DNA of 64,000 nucleotides from CAZADS01 sp964483985 (GTDB lineage Bacteria; Pseudomonadota; Alphaproteobacteria; Thalassobaculales; Thalassobaculaceae), in assembly GCA_964483985.1 (NCBI GenBank), contig CAZADS010000105.1, forward strand, positions 1 to 64,000, written 5' to 3'. The number at the start of each line of letters is the position of its first letter. The first letter of the stretch is position 1. Below, one piece after another: positions 43,960 to 53,103 of this stretch. The notes under the pieces are model-generated. The model made no database searches, was not told the origin of the DNA, and saw only the letters and a program-made list of their open reading frames with translations. Position numbers and translations under genes: made by a program.

Positions 43960-44565
43960 TTAAACAAATCGCCTAGCTTTTATTGCCTGTTGGATCGTCC
44001 CATCATCCAAATAATCTAATTCGCCACCAACCGGCATACCTCTAGCCAGACTGGAAATTGCTACTCCAGAAGGAGTTAAAATATCAATTAGGTAATGTGC
44101 CGTCGTCTGACCATCTATGGTGGCATCCATTCCAAGAATTACTTCAGTGACTTCGGGTCGCTGTGCACGCGTAACCAGAGAATTAATATTGAGATCTGTT
44201 GGTCTTACACCGTCTAAAGCTGACAGTAATCCCCCAGTGACGTGATAGTATCCTCTATATACGGAGGTTCTTTCTAACGCCCAAACATCACCTACTTCTT
44301 TAACGACACAAATACTGCTTGCATCTCTTGTAGTGTCCACACAGATGCTGCACGGATTAGAGGAGTCAAGATTACCACATTCGGAACATGTCACTATAGA
44401 ATCAGCCGCTTCCCTCAAATGATCAGCCAACGGTCGCATAAGCGAATCCCGCCGCTTTAACAAATATAATACTGCGCGCCGAGCAGATCGAGGCCCTAAC
44501 CCAGGGAGTTTTCCAAGTAAATGCGTTATCCGATCGAGCTCATCTGGTCCAGAAAACTTATTCAT
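43960..44565 (-). CDS. recR: Recombination mediator protein RecR
   Basis: 201 residues. Part of the RecFOR pathway that loads RecA at gaps. Helix-hairpin-helix text LPGLGPRSARRAVLYLL, the C4 zinc finger CSECGNLDSSNPCSIC, a Toprim domain (SICVVKEVGDVWALE) and a Walker-like C-terminal region GMPVGGELDYLDDGTI are seen in order, as in RecR. It follows the YbaB gene by nine bases on the same strand. The dnaX-ybaB-recR order is almost universal in bacteria. Confidence 0.97.
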   Translation of the reverse strand: MNKFSGPDELDRITHLLGKLPGLGPRSARRAVLYLLKRRDSLMRPLADHLREAADSIVTCSECGNLDSSNPCSICVDTTRDASSICVVKEVGDVWALERTSVYRGYYHVTGGLLSALDGVRPTDLNINSLVTRAQRPEVTEVILGMDATIDGQTTAHYLIDILTPSGVAISSLARGMPVGGELDYLDDGTIQQAIKARRFV

Positions 44566-44574
44566 AGATAACCT

Positions 44575-44898
44575 TTAAAAAGGGAACTTAAAGCCCGGAG
44601 GTAGAGGTATACCTCCCGTTAATTTTTGCATTTCATCTGCCACATGATCATCCGTCCTATTTCTTGCGTCATTGACGGCTGCAATAATCAAATCTTCTAG
44701 TACTTCGGTCTCATCTGCGTTAACAATTGTCTTATCTAATTTTATAGAACGCATTTTACCTTTTCCATCAAGAACAACTCTAACTATTCCAGCTCCACTA
44801 GTTCCTTCGATGGACATCTCTTGCATTTGTTCTTGCATAGACTGCATTTTCTCCTGCATATCCTGTACTTGTTTCATCATTTGACCTATATTTTTCAT
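44575..44898 (-). CDS. YbaB/EbfC nucleoid-associated protein
   Basis: 107 residues, a dimeric DNA-binding protein that coats and bends DNA. It starts MKNIGQMMKQVQDMQEKMQSM, giving the long N-terminal helix, and contains VRVVLDGKGKMRSIKLD and the C-terminal GGIPLPPGFKFPF characteristic of the family. It lies between dnaX and recR on the same strand, 17 bases after dnaX. Confidence 0.96.
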   Translation of the reverse strand: MKNIGQMMKQVQDMQEKMQSMQEQMQEMSIEGTSGAGIVRVVLDGKGKMRSIKLDKTIVNADETEVLEDLIIAAVNDARNRTDDHVADEMQKLTGGIPLPPGFKFPF

Positions 44899-44915
44899 TT
44901 ACTATGCCTCTTCAG

Positions 44916-46655
44916 TTACGATTTTTTATTATTGGGCTTTAGGCTATTAGGCAATCTTTCCGGCATGTTTTGGACGCTAATATTTGAAAGCTGTACAGAC
45001 TCAATCGAAGAGCCGGGAAAATTTTCCAACACCGCGGCAACAACCGGGTTATTTGATGCTTTTTCTTTAATAGCATCCTTTTGCGCTAGTTCTTTTTCAG
45101 CAACTGTAATATCGCCTTTTTTATCGCTAAGAGAAACGTTCCAAGAAACCTGAGTCCATTCGGTCAGTAATTTAGCCAAACGAGAAGTAAACGCTGAATC
45201 CACCTGTTCCACTTCGCTAATTTCTAAGAGCCCAGCCTCTACTCGAACAGGCCTAACATACTGGGTAAGTTGGGCGTGTAAAACTGCCTCCCGTTTGAGA
45301 CTAAATAGAGAAACTATTTCCTCAAAGGTGCTAGGAGTTGTTGGCAAACTTGGGTTCGAAGGTTGTTTTGGTTCTCCTGTTTCCTTTGCTAGGAAATCTC
45401 CCCTAGTTGACAAAAGCGTCGACGTTGATTGACGATCCGATAGGCTTGTTTGCTGAACGGCTTTCATTTCTATTTGAGAGCGATTTTCATCCACGTCTTT
45501 TATACTATCCCCTCCGCTCGGGGTACCAGCGAGATAAACTAACCTAATCAACAACATTTCTAAAGCTGCCAACGGCGAAGGAGCTTGGCGAACTTCATCA
45601 ATCCCTTTCAAAATCATTTGCCAAATTCTTCCTAAATGAGGCATTCTCAAGCCGCGAGCGAAGACTGTCATTTTTTTTATTTCCGATTCAGCTATATCCC
45701 TTCCTGTCGCCAGCGGAACCACCTTCAATCTCGTAATTAAATGCGTTATGTTCAGTAAATCCTGAACAATCGAAAGCGGATCGACACCGCGACCATACAT
45801 TTTTTTTACTTTTTCCAAAGCTTCCGGTAACTGCCCGCGAATGAGGCATTCAAATAAATCCAAAATCTCAGAATCATCGGCCGATCCTATCATATCTTGA
45901 ACTACTTGCTGGGTTATTGTGCCCGAACTGAGTGAAATTGCTTGATCAAGCAGAGAAAGTCCATCTCGGGCGGATCCGTCAGCCGCTCTCGCTAAAATGC
46001 TAAGGGCCTGATCGTCAGCTTTCGCATCTTCTTTTTTACAAATAACAGAAAATAGGGAGATTAAGTCTGAATTATTGATCCGGTTCAAATCAAAACGTTG
46101 GCACCGGGATAGTACTGTAACAGGGACTTTTCGGATTTCAGTTGTAGCAAAAATAAACTTTACGTTGTCCGGCGGTTCTTCCAATGTCTTTAGTAACGCA
46201 TTGAAAGCATTACGTGACAGCATATGAACCTCATCTATTATATAAATCTTGTATCGGGCAGACACTGGTTTGTAGCGAACCCCATCAATAATTTCCCTTA
46301 TGTCATCGACGCCAGTGCGACTAGCAGCATCCATCTCAAGCACATCTATGTGCCGATCCTCCATAATCGCTTTACAATTAACACAACCGCCACATGGATT
46401 AATCGTAGGGCCGCTGGTTCCCTCTAATCCTACGCAGTTCAAACCTTTGGCTATAATCCTCGCCGTAGTTGTTTTACCTACCCCGCGCACCCCGGTTAAA
46501 ATAAAAGAGTGTGCAATTCTTCCCTGATCCAGAGCATTTTTGAGAGTTCGTACTAATCCATCTTGCCCAATCAAGTCATTCAATGTCTGCGGACGATATT
46601 TTCGCGCTAAGACTTTATAGTTCGAGGCATCATTATGGTTAACATTATCTGTCAT
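44916..46655 (-). CDS. dnaX: DNA polymerase III subunits gamma and tau
   Basis: The clamp-loader ATPase, 579 residues. Walker A GVRGVGKTTTARIIA, zinc-binding cysteines (NPCGGCVNCK), DEVHMLSRNAFNALLKTLEEPP, sensor I FATTEIRKVP and SRCQRFD are all in order. The C-terminal tau part is shorter than in E. coli but carries the expected helical, polar extension. No obvious slippery A-run with a downstream hairpin was noted, so an E. coli-type gamma frameshift cannot be claimed. It is preceded on the same strand by the SRP RNA gene, as in many bacteria. Confidence 0.97.
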   Translation of the reverse strand: MTDNVNHNDASNYKVLARKYRPQTLNDLIGQDGLVRTLKNALDQGRIAHSFILTGVRGVGKTTTARIIAKGLNCVGLEGTSGPTINPCGGCVNCKAIMEDRHIDVLEMDAASRTGVDDIREIIDGVRYKPVSARYKIYIIDEVHMLSRNAFNALLKTLEEPPDNVKFIFATTEIRKVPVTVLSRCQRFDLNRINNSDLISLFSVICKKEDAKADDQALSILARAADGSARDGLSLLDQAISLSSGTITQQVVQDMIGSADDSEILDLFECLIRGQLPEALEKVKKMYGRGVDPLSIVQDLLNITHLITRLKVVPLATGRDIAESEIKKMTVFARGLRMPHLGRIWQMILKGIDEVRQAPSPLAALEMLLIRLVYLAGTPSGGDSIKDVDENRSQIEMKAVQQTSLSDRQSTSTLLSTRGDFLAKETGEPKQPSNPSLPTTPSTFEEIVSLFSLKREAVLHAQLTQYVRPVRVEAGLLEISEVEQVDSAFTSRLAKLLTEWTQVSWNVSLSDKKGDITVAEKELAQKDAIKEKASNNPVVAAVLENFPGSSIESVQLSNISVQNMPERLPNSLKPNNKKS

Positions 46656-46677
46656 AATCTGATCTTAGAAGTTCAGC

Positions 46678-46772
46678 GGAAGGTTGGAAAGCGACCCAAA
46701 CCTGAACTCGTTACGGCTGCTTCCTTCCGGACCTGACCGGGTTGGCGAGTAGTATGTCCACCCCAACCTTCC
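46678..46772 (-). ncRNA. ffs: Signal recognition particle RNA, small bacterial form
   Basis: Read on the minus strand, the stretch contains the conserved domain-IV apex GTCAGGTCCGGAAGGAAGCA, the binding site for Ffh protein. The ends pair as a 10-bp stem (GGAAGGTTGG at one end, CCAACCTTCC at the other, + strand positions 46678-46687 and 46763-46772), giving an RNA of about 95 nt. It pairs with FtsY/Ffh to target membrane proteins. The position just upstream of dnaX on the same strand is conserved. Ends are set by the terminal stem and could shift by several bases. Confidence 0.95.
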
Positions 46773-46779
46773 TACCATT

Positions 46780-46809
46780 CATATATCCGAGCCAAAGGGT
46801 TTTTAGCAA
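46780..46809 (-). promoter_or_regulatory. Probable promoter of the SRP RNA
   Basis: On the minus strand TTGCTA (complement of 46804-46809) and TATATG (complement of 46780-46785) stand 18 bases apart. The -10 ends seven bases before the predicted 5' end of the RNA, the spacing expected for sigma-70 transcription. Confidence 0.55.
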
Positions 46810-47040
46810 GAGGGCACAATGAAAATTACACAAGTCTATAATATATAGATAACGAGAAAAATTTGTTTTTTATAAAATGTACCAAGCTATATAATAATTG
46901 TTCAATTATTCTTGCTGTAAACACTCTACTCTCTAACAGAATATCCGCCTGCGAAAATCTAAACCAGATTTTTGAAAAAATAGTATATTAAATATAGTTT
47001 AGCCGTGGAACCTCAAGGTTCAAAAACTTGGGAGAATTTT

Positions 47041-48138
47041 ATGCTAATGGAAACACTCTTGCCCCTCGGCAAAGTTGACCCAGGATTACGAAATCCCGAA
47101 ACACCTCTGGATGTTTCAAAGATTAGCAAAGACGCCAAATTAGTTGAGTCCTTGGGATATGACGAGCTTATGGTGGAAGAAACAAAAGACGATCCGTTCG
47201 TAATTATGGCTTTGGCGGCCGAAGCTACCACTTCATTAGGCTTAGGAACGGCGGTGGCCATTTCTTTCCCCCGCAGTCCAACGGTTATGGCAATGAGTGC
47301 ATGGACAATACAGAAGCTATCTCGTGGCCGTTTTACGCTCGGTCTAGGCCCACAGGTTAGAGCTCATATTGAAAGACGGTATGGAATGGAATCTTTTCCA
47401 GCTGGACCTTGGATGAGAGATTATGTTGGCGCTCTAAAAGCTATATGGGATTGCTGGCAGTTCGATACAAAACTTGAATATTCTAGTGAACGCTATCGAC
47501 TTAATTTAATGGTACCTCTGTTCAATCCTGGTCCAATAGACCACCCAAAAATCCCTATTCATCTGGCCGCAGTAAACCCTTTGATGTGTCAAATAGCTGG
47601 CGAATTGGCAGATGGCATAAGACCACATCCCGTTTGCACACCATCGTATATTAAGGACATAATGCTACCCGCCGTCCGAGCGGGAGCATCAAAAAGTGGG
47701 CGCTCTTTAAGCAACTTCAAGGTCAGCATCAAACCATTGATTGCAACAGCACCTAATGAAGAAGAACTACAATCGAAAATCCGTGATGCCCGAGCCCGGA
47801 TTGCTTTTTATGCTTCTACTCCAGCTTATAGATCCGCATTTGATCATCTAGGTTTAGACAACCTTGCAGATAAAGCAAAACTTCTCGCAAGAACCCAATC
47901 TTGGGAAGAATTGCCGTCATTGATTTCTGATAGCGTGTTGGATCAGTTTGTCATCGTCGGAACCTATAATAAAATAGCAAAAATTTTGCATTCGCGATTC
48001 GGATCTCTCGTCACAAATGCGGAGTTTTCAATCCCAGTCCGAAATGACAAAGAGCGGCGAGTTCTAACGCAGTTGATATCCGGTCTTCAAAATAAAAATA
48101 CTCAACAAGCCCAGGCACAAATTTCTGGTGGTAATTAG
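47041..48138 (+). CDS. LLM-class flavin/F420-dependent oxidoreductase (TIGR03617-like)
   Basis: 365 residues with the luciferase-like barrel. LGLGTAVAISFPRSPTVMAMSAWTIQKLSRGRFTLGLG gives the conserved core, PIHLAAVNPLMCQIAGELADG the cofactor-binding region. TIGR03617-type proteins are mostly uncharacterised, and F420 or FMN use cannot be decided from the sequence. The frame opens from a GTG at 47005, but GGGAG six bases before the ATG at 47041 argues for that start. It stands alone. The gap before it (46773-47040) contains the SRP promoter and otherwise nothing that I recognise. Confidence 0.88.
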   Translation: MLMETLLPLGKVDPGLRNPETPLDVSKISKDAKLVESLGYDELMVEETKDDPFVIMALAAEATTSLGLGTAVAISFPRSPTVMAMSAWTIQKLSRGRFTLGLGPQVRAHIERRYGMESFPAGPWMRDYVGALKAIWDCWQFDTKLEYSSERYRLNLMVPLFNPGPIDHPKIPIHLAAVNPLMCQIAGELADGIRPHPVCTPSYIKDIMLPAVRAGASKSGRSLSNFKVSIKPLIATAPNEEELQSKIRDARARIAFYASTPAYRSAFDHLGLDNLADKAKLLARTQSWEELPSLISDSVLDQFVIVGTYNKIAKILHSRFGSLVTNAEFSIPVRNDKERRVLTQLISGLQNKNTQQAQAQISGGN

Positions 48139-48201
48139 TACTTTCAATTTTCCCGAAAAAGAAATCCCGGAAATTGGTTAACAAGAACTAAGAGAAGTAT
48201 T

Positions 48202-49347
48202 TTACTTTTGCTCGCCTTCCTCTCCTTTAAGAAGATGGCTAGCAATTGCTAATTTAATCGATCCCCAAAGTTCGCGTTTATGATGGGTATCGATCGCAAC
48301 CGTTGCAGTCATTCCTGCCCGAAGCGGGGGGTGATTAGACGAAGACTCTATTTCTATCCTTACTGGCAAGCGCTGTACAACTTTAACCCAGTTACCTGAC
48401 GCATTTTGGGGTGGTAATACCGAAAATTCGGCTCCAGTAGCTGGGCTGATACTTGATACTTGAGCCTTCCAAACGACGTCTGGATAAGCATCCACTTCAA
48501 CCGTTACATCCTGTCCTTCACGAACATGAGTCAACTGTGTTTCTTTCAAATTCGCTTCAACCCAAACACGGTTAACTGCAATCAAACCAAACGCGGGTTC
48601 CCCGGATTCCACCCACTCACCGGGTTCTAACTTCAATCTTGTCACAACACCGTCAATAGGAGCTCTGATTTCAGTATAGCCTAAATTCATTTCAGCCATC
48701 GAAAGCTTAGTTTCGGCCATCATAAAATTCGGATGAAGTTCATAGCTACGATTTGGATCGCCTCCAAGGCGCTCAATAACAGTCCGCAATTTTTGTCGCA
48801 GAGTTGCGACCGCCTGCTTCGCAGCTGTCAAATTAAATTCAGCTTCGTCAAGTTTCGCCCGAGTTGTTATCGCTTTTTTTATCAGTTTTCGTTGACGAGT
48901 AGCTTCACGCTTAAAAAAAGTCACAATAGCTTTCTTTTCTTCAATTTCGGCTACAATCTGATGATATTCCGCTCTGGTTGCTGCTATTTCTTGACGCACC
49001 GTTTCGCGTTGAGCTTCAGCCATTCGGATTGTCATCCAATGCGATTCCGGATCCATTTTAAATAATAAATCGCCTTTCGTTACGTGTTGATTTTCTTCAA
49101 CAAAAACATCAGTCACTCGCCCATCTATGTCCGCACTAACAGCAATGACATGAGTTTTAACGTATGCGTTTTCGGTTTCGACAAACCTTCCTGTGGTTTC
49201 GTACCAATAGCCACCAGCCACCAGAGCACCAATGGGAATCACAATCAAGAGCACAAGACGCACTAGAGTTCTGCCCCAACGCCGAGCTGGTCTTATCGAC
49301 AGTGACTCAGACACGTCGTTATTTTCAATTTTCTCACTTTCACTCAT
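48202..49347 (-). CDS. EmrA-type HlyD family membrane-fusion (efflux adaptor) protein
   Basis: 381 residues. One N-terminal membrane helix (residues about 25-47, LVRLVLLIVIPIGALVAGGYWY), a lipoyl/barrel-sandwich domain (VSADIDGRVTDVFVEENQHVTKGDLLFKMDP), a long helical hairpin and a beta-barrel with YTEIRAPIDGVVTRLKLEPGEWV and ASGNWVKVVQRLPVRIEI, typical of EmrA. It is usually paired with a 14-helix EmrB transporter, which is not encoded next to it here. The ATG at 49347 has GAGG nine bases upstream; an upstream TTG is possible. The MarR gene 35 bases upstream on the same strand probably controls it. Confidence 0.9.
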   Translation of the reverse strand: MSESEKIENNDVSESLSIRPARRWGRTLVRLVLLIVIPIGALVAGGYWYETTGRFVETENAYVKTHVIAVSADIDGRVTDVFVEENQHVTKGDLLFKMDPESHWMTIRMAEAQRETVRQEIAATRAEYHQIVAEIEEKKAIVTFFKREATRQRKLIKKAITTRAKLDEAEFNLTAAKQAVATLRQKLRTVIERLGGDPNRSYELHPNFMMAETKLSMAEMNLGYTEIRAPIDGVVTRLKLEPGEWVESGEPAFGLIAVNRVWVEANLKETQLTHVREGQDVTVEVDAYPDVVWKAQVSSISPATGAEFSVLPPQNASGNWVKVVQRLPVRIEIESSSNHPPLRAGMTATVAIDTHHKRELWGSIKLAIASHLLKGEEGEQK

Positions 49348-49382
49348 TTTATTTTGCCTCAATTATCGTAGGTAATTAGATT

Positions 49383-49847
49383 TTATTTATCCAAATTTTC
49401 AGAGCGGAAATCATCCACTTTTAATAGGTTGGCTTTGATTTTTAGTAGCGTGTCAATAAACTGCTCTCTTTCCAAATCGTTCATATTCCCAATAGCGTCC
49501 TTACGAACGTCAGCCGCAGTACTTCTAAGTGCACGCATCACTTCCTGCACTTTCTCCGTGAGAAACAATCTATTCACACGGCGGTCCAAATCATCTGTTC
49601 GTCTTTCAATCCACCCTTTCTCTTGCATTCTATCCAAAAGGCGTCCAAGGGTTGGTTTTTCCAATTCCATAAAATCAGCGAGTTCTGATTGAGTTACCCC
49701 TTCTTTTGCATATAGCATCGTGAGCACCCACCATTGCGATCGAGTCAAACCAAGTTCTCTTCCCCTTCGATCAAAGACTGTACGCATCAGCCTCGCCACG
49801 TCATGCAAAAGAAATCCGAAATTCCGGTCAAGATTTTCCCTATCCAT
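49383..49847 (-). CDS. MarR family transcriptional regulator
   Basis: 154 residues, winged helix-turn-helix. GLTRSQWWVLTMLYAKEGVTQSELADFMELEKPTLGRLLDRMQEKGWIERRTDDLDRRVNRLFLT is the complete DNA-binding domain with the wing DRR motif. The start is set at the ATG complementary to 49845-49847 because typical family members begin there; an upstream TTG is possible. MarR proteins usually repress their own operon and are released by small phenolic ligands. It precedes the EmrA-like gene on the same strand. Confidence 0.92.
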   Translation of the reverse strand: MDRENLDRNFGFLLHDVARLMRTVFDRRGRELGLTRSQWWVLTMLYAKEGVTQSELADFMELEKPTLGRLLDRMQEKGWIERRTDDLDRRVNRLFLTEKVQEVMRALRSTAADVRKDAIGNMNDLEREQFIDTLLKIKANLLKVDDFRSENLDK

Positions 49848-49866
49848 GATAAAGTATATAGTTGCC

Positions 49867-49883
49867 TTGCTAACATTTGCCAA
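49867..49883. promoter_or_regulatory. Possible MarR operator upstream of marR-emrA
   Basis: TTGCTAACATTTGCCAA (17 bases, + strand) has an imperfect dyad of TTGnnAA and TTnnCAA half-sites, similar to the TTGC/GCAA-type sites bound by MarR proteins. It lies 20 bases before the marR ATG. The match is partial, so it needs experimental support. Confidence 0.3.
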
Positions 49884-49985
49884 GGATATTGTTGCCCAAC
49901 TTATGAAAATTATTTTATTTTCACTGAGTAGTGACGAACCATACCAATGCGGCTAAAGTCTCAGATAAAATCTGGAGCTAAAATT

Positions 49986-50939
49986 ATGAAATATAGAAAC
50001 CTTGGGACCTCAGGCTTAAGAGTCTCCCTGATTGGATTGGGGTGCAATAATTTTGGCATGCGACTGGACGTAGACGAAACTCGGGCCGTAGTCGATCAGG
50101 CTATAGAAAACGGGATCACGTTGTTCGATACAGCTGATATTTATGGCGGGCGGGGTGGATCTGAAGAGCAACTTGGTCAGATTCTCGGTCACCGTAGAAA
50201 AGATATAGTCTTGGCTTCCAAATTCGGCATGGCAATGAGTGATAACGGCGCCAAGATTGGGGCTGCCCGCCGCTACATAATGGCGGCAATAGAAGAATCA
50301 TTGAGAAGGCTAAAAACAGATTGGATAGACCTTTACCAACTTCATCAACCGGATGATTTAACCCCTATAGATGAGACGTTAAGAGCATTGGACGATTTGA
50401 TAACACAAGGGAAAGTCCGTTATATTGGATGTTCCAATTTATCGGCATGGAGAATGGTGGAAGCACAATGGGTATCTAAATCAGGAGGGTTAGAAAGATT
50501 TATCTCATGCCAAGACGAATATAACCTTTTGAATAGGTCAATTGAAAATGACCTATTGCCCGCTATGGAAGAATATGGATGTGGATTATTACCGTATTTT
50601 CCTTTGGCAAGCGGACTTTTAACTGGAAAATACAAATCTGGTTCAATGCCAAAAGGTGCTCGCCTTACGGATATGCCAACTTTCGCCAACCGAATTTATT
50701 TAACTAGTCAAAATTTCGATATAGTGGAAAAGTTAACTACTTATGCCCAAGAAAGAGATCATAGTCTGTTGGAATTAGCATTTAGTTGGACTGCTTCAAG
50801 GCCTACGACGGCTAGTATTATCGCCGGGGCAACTACGCCGGAACAGATTGATGCAAATGTAAATGCGATCAATTGGGAGCTGGCACAGTCTGAAATCGAG
50901 GATATAGACGAAATTTCGAAAAAACAGCACGATTTGTAA
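49986..50939 (+). CDS. Aldo/keto reductase
   Basis: 317 residues of the AKR fold (NADPH-dependent carbonyl reductase). The catalytic tetrad is visible: Asp and Tyr in FDTADIYGGRGGSEEQLG, Lys in VLASKFG and His in YQLHQPD. The C-terminal cofactor-binding IIAGATTPEQIDANV is present. The gene begins at the ATG at 49986 with GGAG eight bases upstream; the longer frame to 49947 lacks a ribosome site. It is divergent from the marR gene. The substrate is unknown. Confidence 0.93.
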   Translation: MKYRNLGTSGLRVSLIGLGCNNFGMRLDVDETRAVVDQAIENGITLFDTADIYGGRGGSEEQLGQILGHRRKDIVLASKFGMAMSDNGAKIGAARRYIMAAIEESLRRLKTDWIDLYQLHQPDDLTPIDETLRALDDLITQGKVRYIGCSNLSAWRMVEAQWVSKSGGLERFISCQDEYNLLNRSIENDLLPAMEEYGCGLLPYFPLASGLLTGKYKSGSMPKGARLTDMPTFANRIYLTSQNFDIVEKLTTYAQERDHSLLELAFSWTASRPTTASIIAGATTPEQIDANVNAINWELAQSEIEDIDEISKKQHDL

Positions 50940-51039
50940 TAAACAATTCAATAATGACCTATTTATATCCATTTAAAAAGCAACTATATTTTTCAGAAAT
51001 GGCAGACCTCGATGAAATCGAAAAGCTTGGATTAGCTTG

Positions 51040-52089
51040 ATGACTCTTTTAACCGAATCTTTGGTTTTTAGCAAAAAATTCCGAAAAGTAGACCGGGTTT
51101 TTGCTTTTATAATCGCGCTTTTCGTACTCTTAACTGCATTCCTTCCAATGCAGAGTGTTACAAGCTTAAGTTTTACTCTAGACGCTTTGCTGAAAATTTC
51201 GCCATATTTAATCATTTCAGTCCTTTTAGCTGCTTTCACCAAAGCGACTAGTTTAGACCGTCAGATAGCTACTGTTTTTTCAGGCCATCCAGTCCGAGCA
51301 ATAATGATGGCTGCTGCTTTTGGTGCACTTTCGCCTTTCTGTTCATGTGGAGTGATCCCATTGATAGCAGGTCTATTAGCAGCAGGCGTTCCTCTAGCGC
51401 CGGTTATGGCTTTTTGGATGGCATCCCCTTTGATGGATCCCCAGATGTTTTTCTTGATGAGTCCCATCTTTGGACTCGATTTTTCGCTGGCAAAACTTAT
51501 ATCTGCATTAGCCATGGGTTTTAGTGGGGGCTATCTAATACACTTAATGAAAACGAGCACAGTTTTTTCGCACCCAATGCTTGTAGGCGGAAGATTTGCG
51601 AACCGATGTGGAACTCCAAATATTTTAGACAAACCGTCTATAATTTTGACTTTCTGGAAGGAACGGGACCGGAGAGAACTCTTTAACTATGAAATCCGAA
51701 CAATGGGATGGTTCTTGTTAAAGTGGCTAACTTTGGCCTTCTTGTTGGAAAGTCTAATGGTAGCGTACCTCCCAGCAGAAACAATAGCATCAAATCTTGG
51801 TGTTTCATCATGGTGGGCTATTCCTGCTTCTGTATTTCTTGGCATACCAACGTATTTAAATGGCTTCGCAGCCATTCCGACTGTTAGCGCTTTGGTCGAT
51901 ATGGGAATGGTCCCCGGAGCTGCTTTAGGTTTTATGCTTGCCGGCGGAGTAACTTGTATCCCAGCAGCCGTAGCGGTATTTGCACTAGTGAAACGACCAG
52001 TATTCTTATTTTACGTTGCATGGGGCTTGTTCACATCATTAATATCAGCCTATTCTTTTCAAGCCTACATTTCACTTGCTAATAATTAA
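51040..52089 (+). CDS. Permease of the ArsP/DUF318 family
   Basis: 349 residues, about eight membrane helices (FAFIIALFVLLTAFL, YLIISVLLAAFTKA, MMAAAFGALSPFCSC, IAGLLAAGVPLAPVMAFW, and further helices at the C-terminus). FCSCGVIPLIAGLLAAGVP is the family's cysteine signature (PF03773). Characterised members export methylated arsenicals (ArsP) or are uncharacterised. No ars regulator is next to it. A TTG just before the ATG at 51040 also opens the frame; no strong ribosome site was found. Confidence 0.85.
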   Translation: MTLLTESLVFSKKFRKVDRVFAFIIALFVLLTAFLPMQSVTSLSFTLDALLKISPYLIISVLLAAFTKATSLDRQIATVFSGHPVRAIMMAAAFGALSPFCSCGVIPLIAGLLAAGVPLAPVMAFWMASPLMDPQMFFLMSPIFGLDFSLAKLISALAMGFSGGYLIHLMKTSTVFSHPMLVGGRFANRCGTPNILDKPSIILTFWKERDRRELFNYEIRTMGWFLLKWLTLAFLLESLMVAYLPAETIASNLGVSSWWAIPASVFLGIPTYLNGFAAIPTVSALVDMGMVPGAALGFMLAGGVTCIPAAVAVFALVKRPVFLFYVAWGLFTSLISAYSFQAYISLANN

Positions 52090-52202
52090 TTATATAATTG
52101 CATCAATAGGACAACAAGCCTCTTCAATCAGCAAACAGAACACGGAACATCCGAACTTGAAGGTGCATTAGTACTGAGAGGATCAGGAGGATTAATACCA
52201 TA

Positions 52203-53000
52203 ATGGAGTTGGAATTATCCAAGGAATCGATGGTAGATCCTGTTTGGGCAGCAATGCGAACGGATGCAGAACGCTGGGTATTTGAAGAATCTGCTTTAGC
52301 AAGTTGGCTAAATACTGCAATTCTAGATCAAAATGCATTTCAGGATTCTTTGGCATTTCTTTTATCAGAGAAATTAGGAGGACCGGAATTAAGCGCTTTA
52401 TCTTTATATCAAGTAATTCATGAAATTGTTAATCAAACAAACTGGATTGTAGATGCAGCAAGAGATGATCTTTCTGCCACATATGAAAGGGATCCAGCTT
52501 GTACAAGTTATCTGGAGCCATTTATTTTTTTCAAAGGTTATCAAGCTCTTCAAGCATATCGTATTTCTCACTGCCTATGGAACAAAGACAGGAAAATTTT
52601 AGCTAAATATATACAGGGCCGAGTTTCCGAAGTTTTCCAGGTTGATATTCACCCAGCTGCCAAGATAGGTAAAGGGATAATGATCGATCATGCCACTGGA
52701 GTAGTAATAGGCGAAACAGCCGTGGTTGGGGATAATGTATCCCTGCTCCACGGAGTCACTCTAGGGGGCACTGGAAAAGACCGAGGAAATCGTCACCCAA
52801 AAATCGGAGAAGGCACCATGATCGGAGCAGGAGCGGCAATTCTAGGTAATATAACCGTTGGTGTTTGTTGCCGTATAGGCGCTGGAAGCGTAGTTTTAAA
52901 AAATATAGCCGATAACACCACTGTAGCGGGGGTGCCAGCTAAGGAAAGTGGCGAGACTAGTTACGATCAGCCGGCTATTTTAATGGATCAAAAATTTTAA
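52203..53000 (+). CDS. cysE: Serine O-acetyltransferase
   Basis: 265 residues. Acetylates L-serine to feed cysteine synthase. The N-terminal helical domain (DPVWAAMRTDAERWVFEESALASWLN) and the C-terminal left-handed beta-helix of hexapeptide repeats are present; IHPAAKIGKGIMIDHATGVVIGETAVVG and HGVTLGGTGKDRGNRHPKIG give the active-site Asp/His. GGAGG lies about 12 bases before the ATG, a little long. The gene stands alone and is convergent with the CoA transferase. Confidence 0.95.
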   Translation: MELELSKESMVDPVWAAMRTDAERWVFEESALASWLNTAILDQNAFQDSLAFLLSEKLGGPELSALSLYQVIHEIVNQTNWIVDAARDDLSATYERDPACTSYLEPFIFFKGYQALQAYRISHCLWNKDRKILAKYIQGRVSEVFQVDIHPAAKIGKGIMIDHATGVVIGETAVVGDNVSLLHGVTLGGTGKDRGNRHPKIGEGTMIGAGAAILGNITVGVCCRIGAGSVVLKNIADNTTVAGVPAKESGETSYDQPAILMDQKF

Positions 53001-53103
53001 TTAAGATAAGTTTTTCCCAATCAAACACCGATCTAAATGATTTCCTGCAATTTACCCTGATTATATATTGGCCCACACCACAACCAATTAATAAATTAAA
53101 ATT

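Noticed and set aside
44821..45153. 110-codon hydrophobic plus-strand frame opposite ybaB/dnaX
   Set aside because: Spans two conserved minus-strand genes, and the Leu/Phe/His/Cys-rich text results from the complement of Met/Gln/Lys-rich helices.
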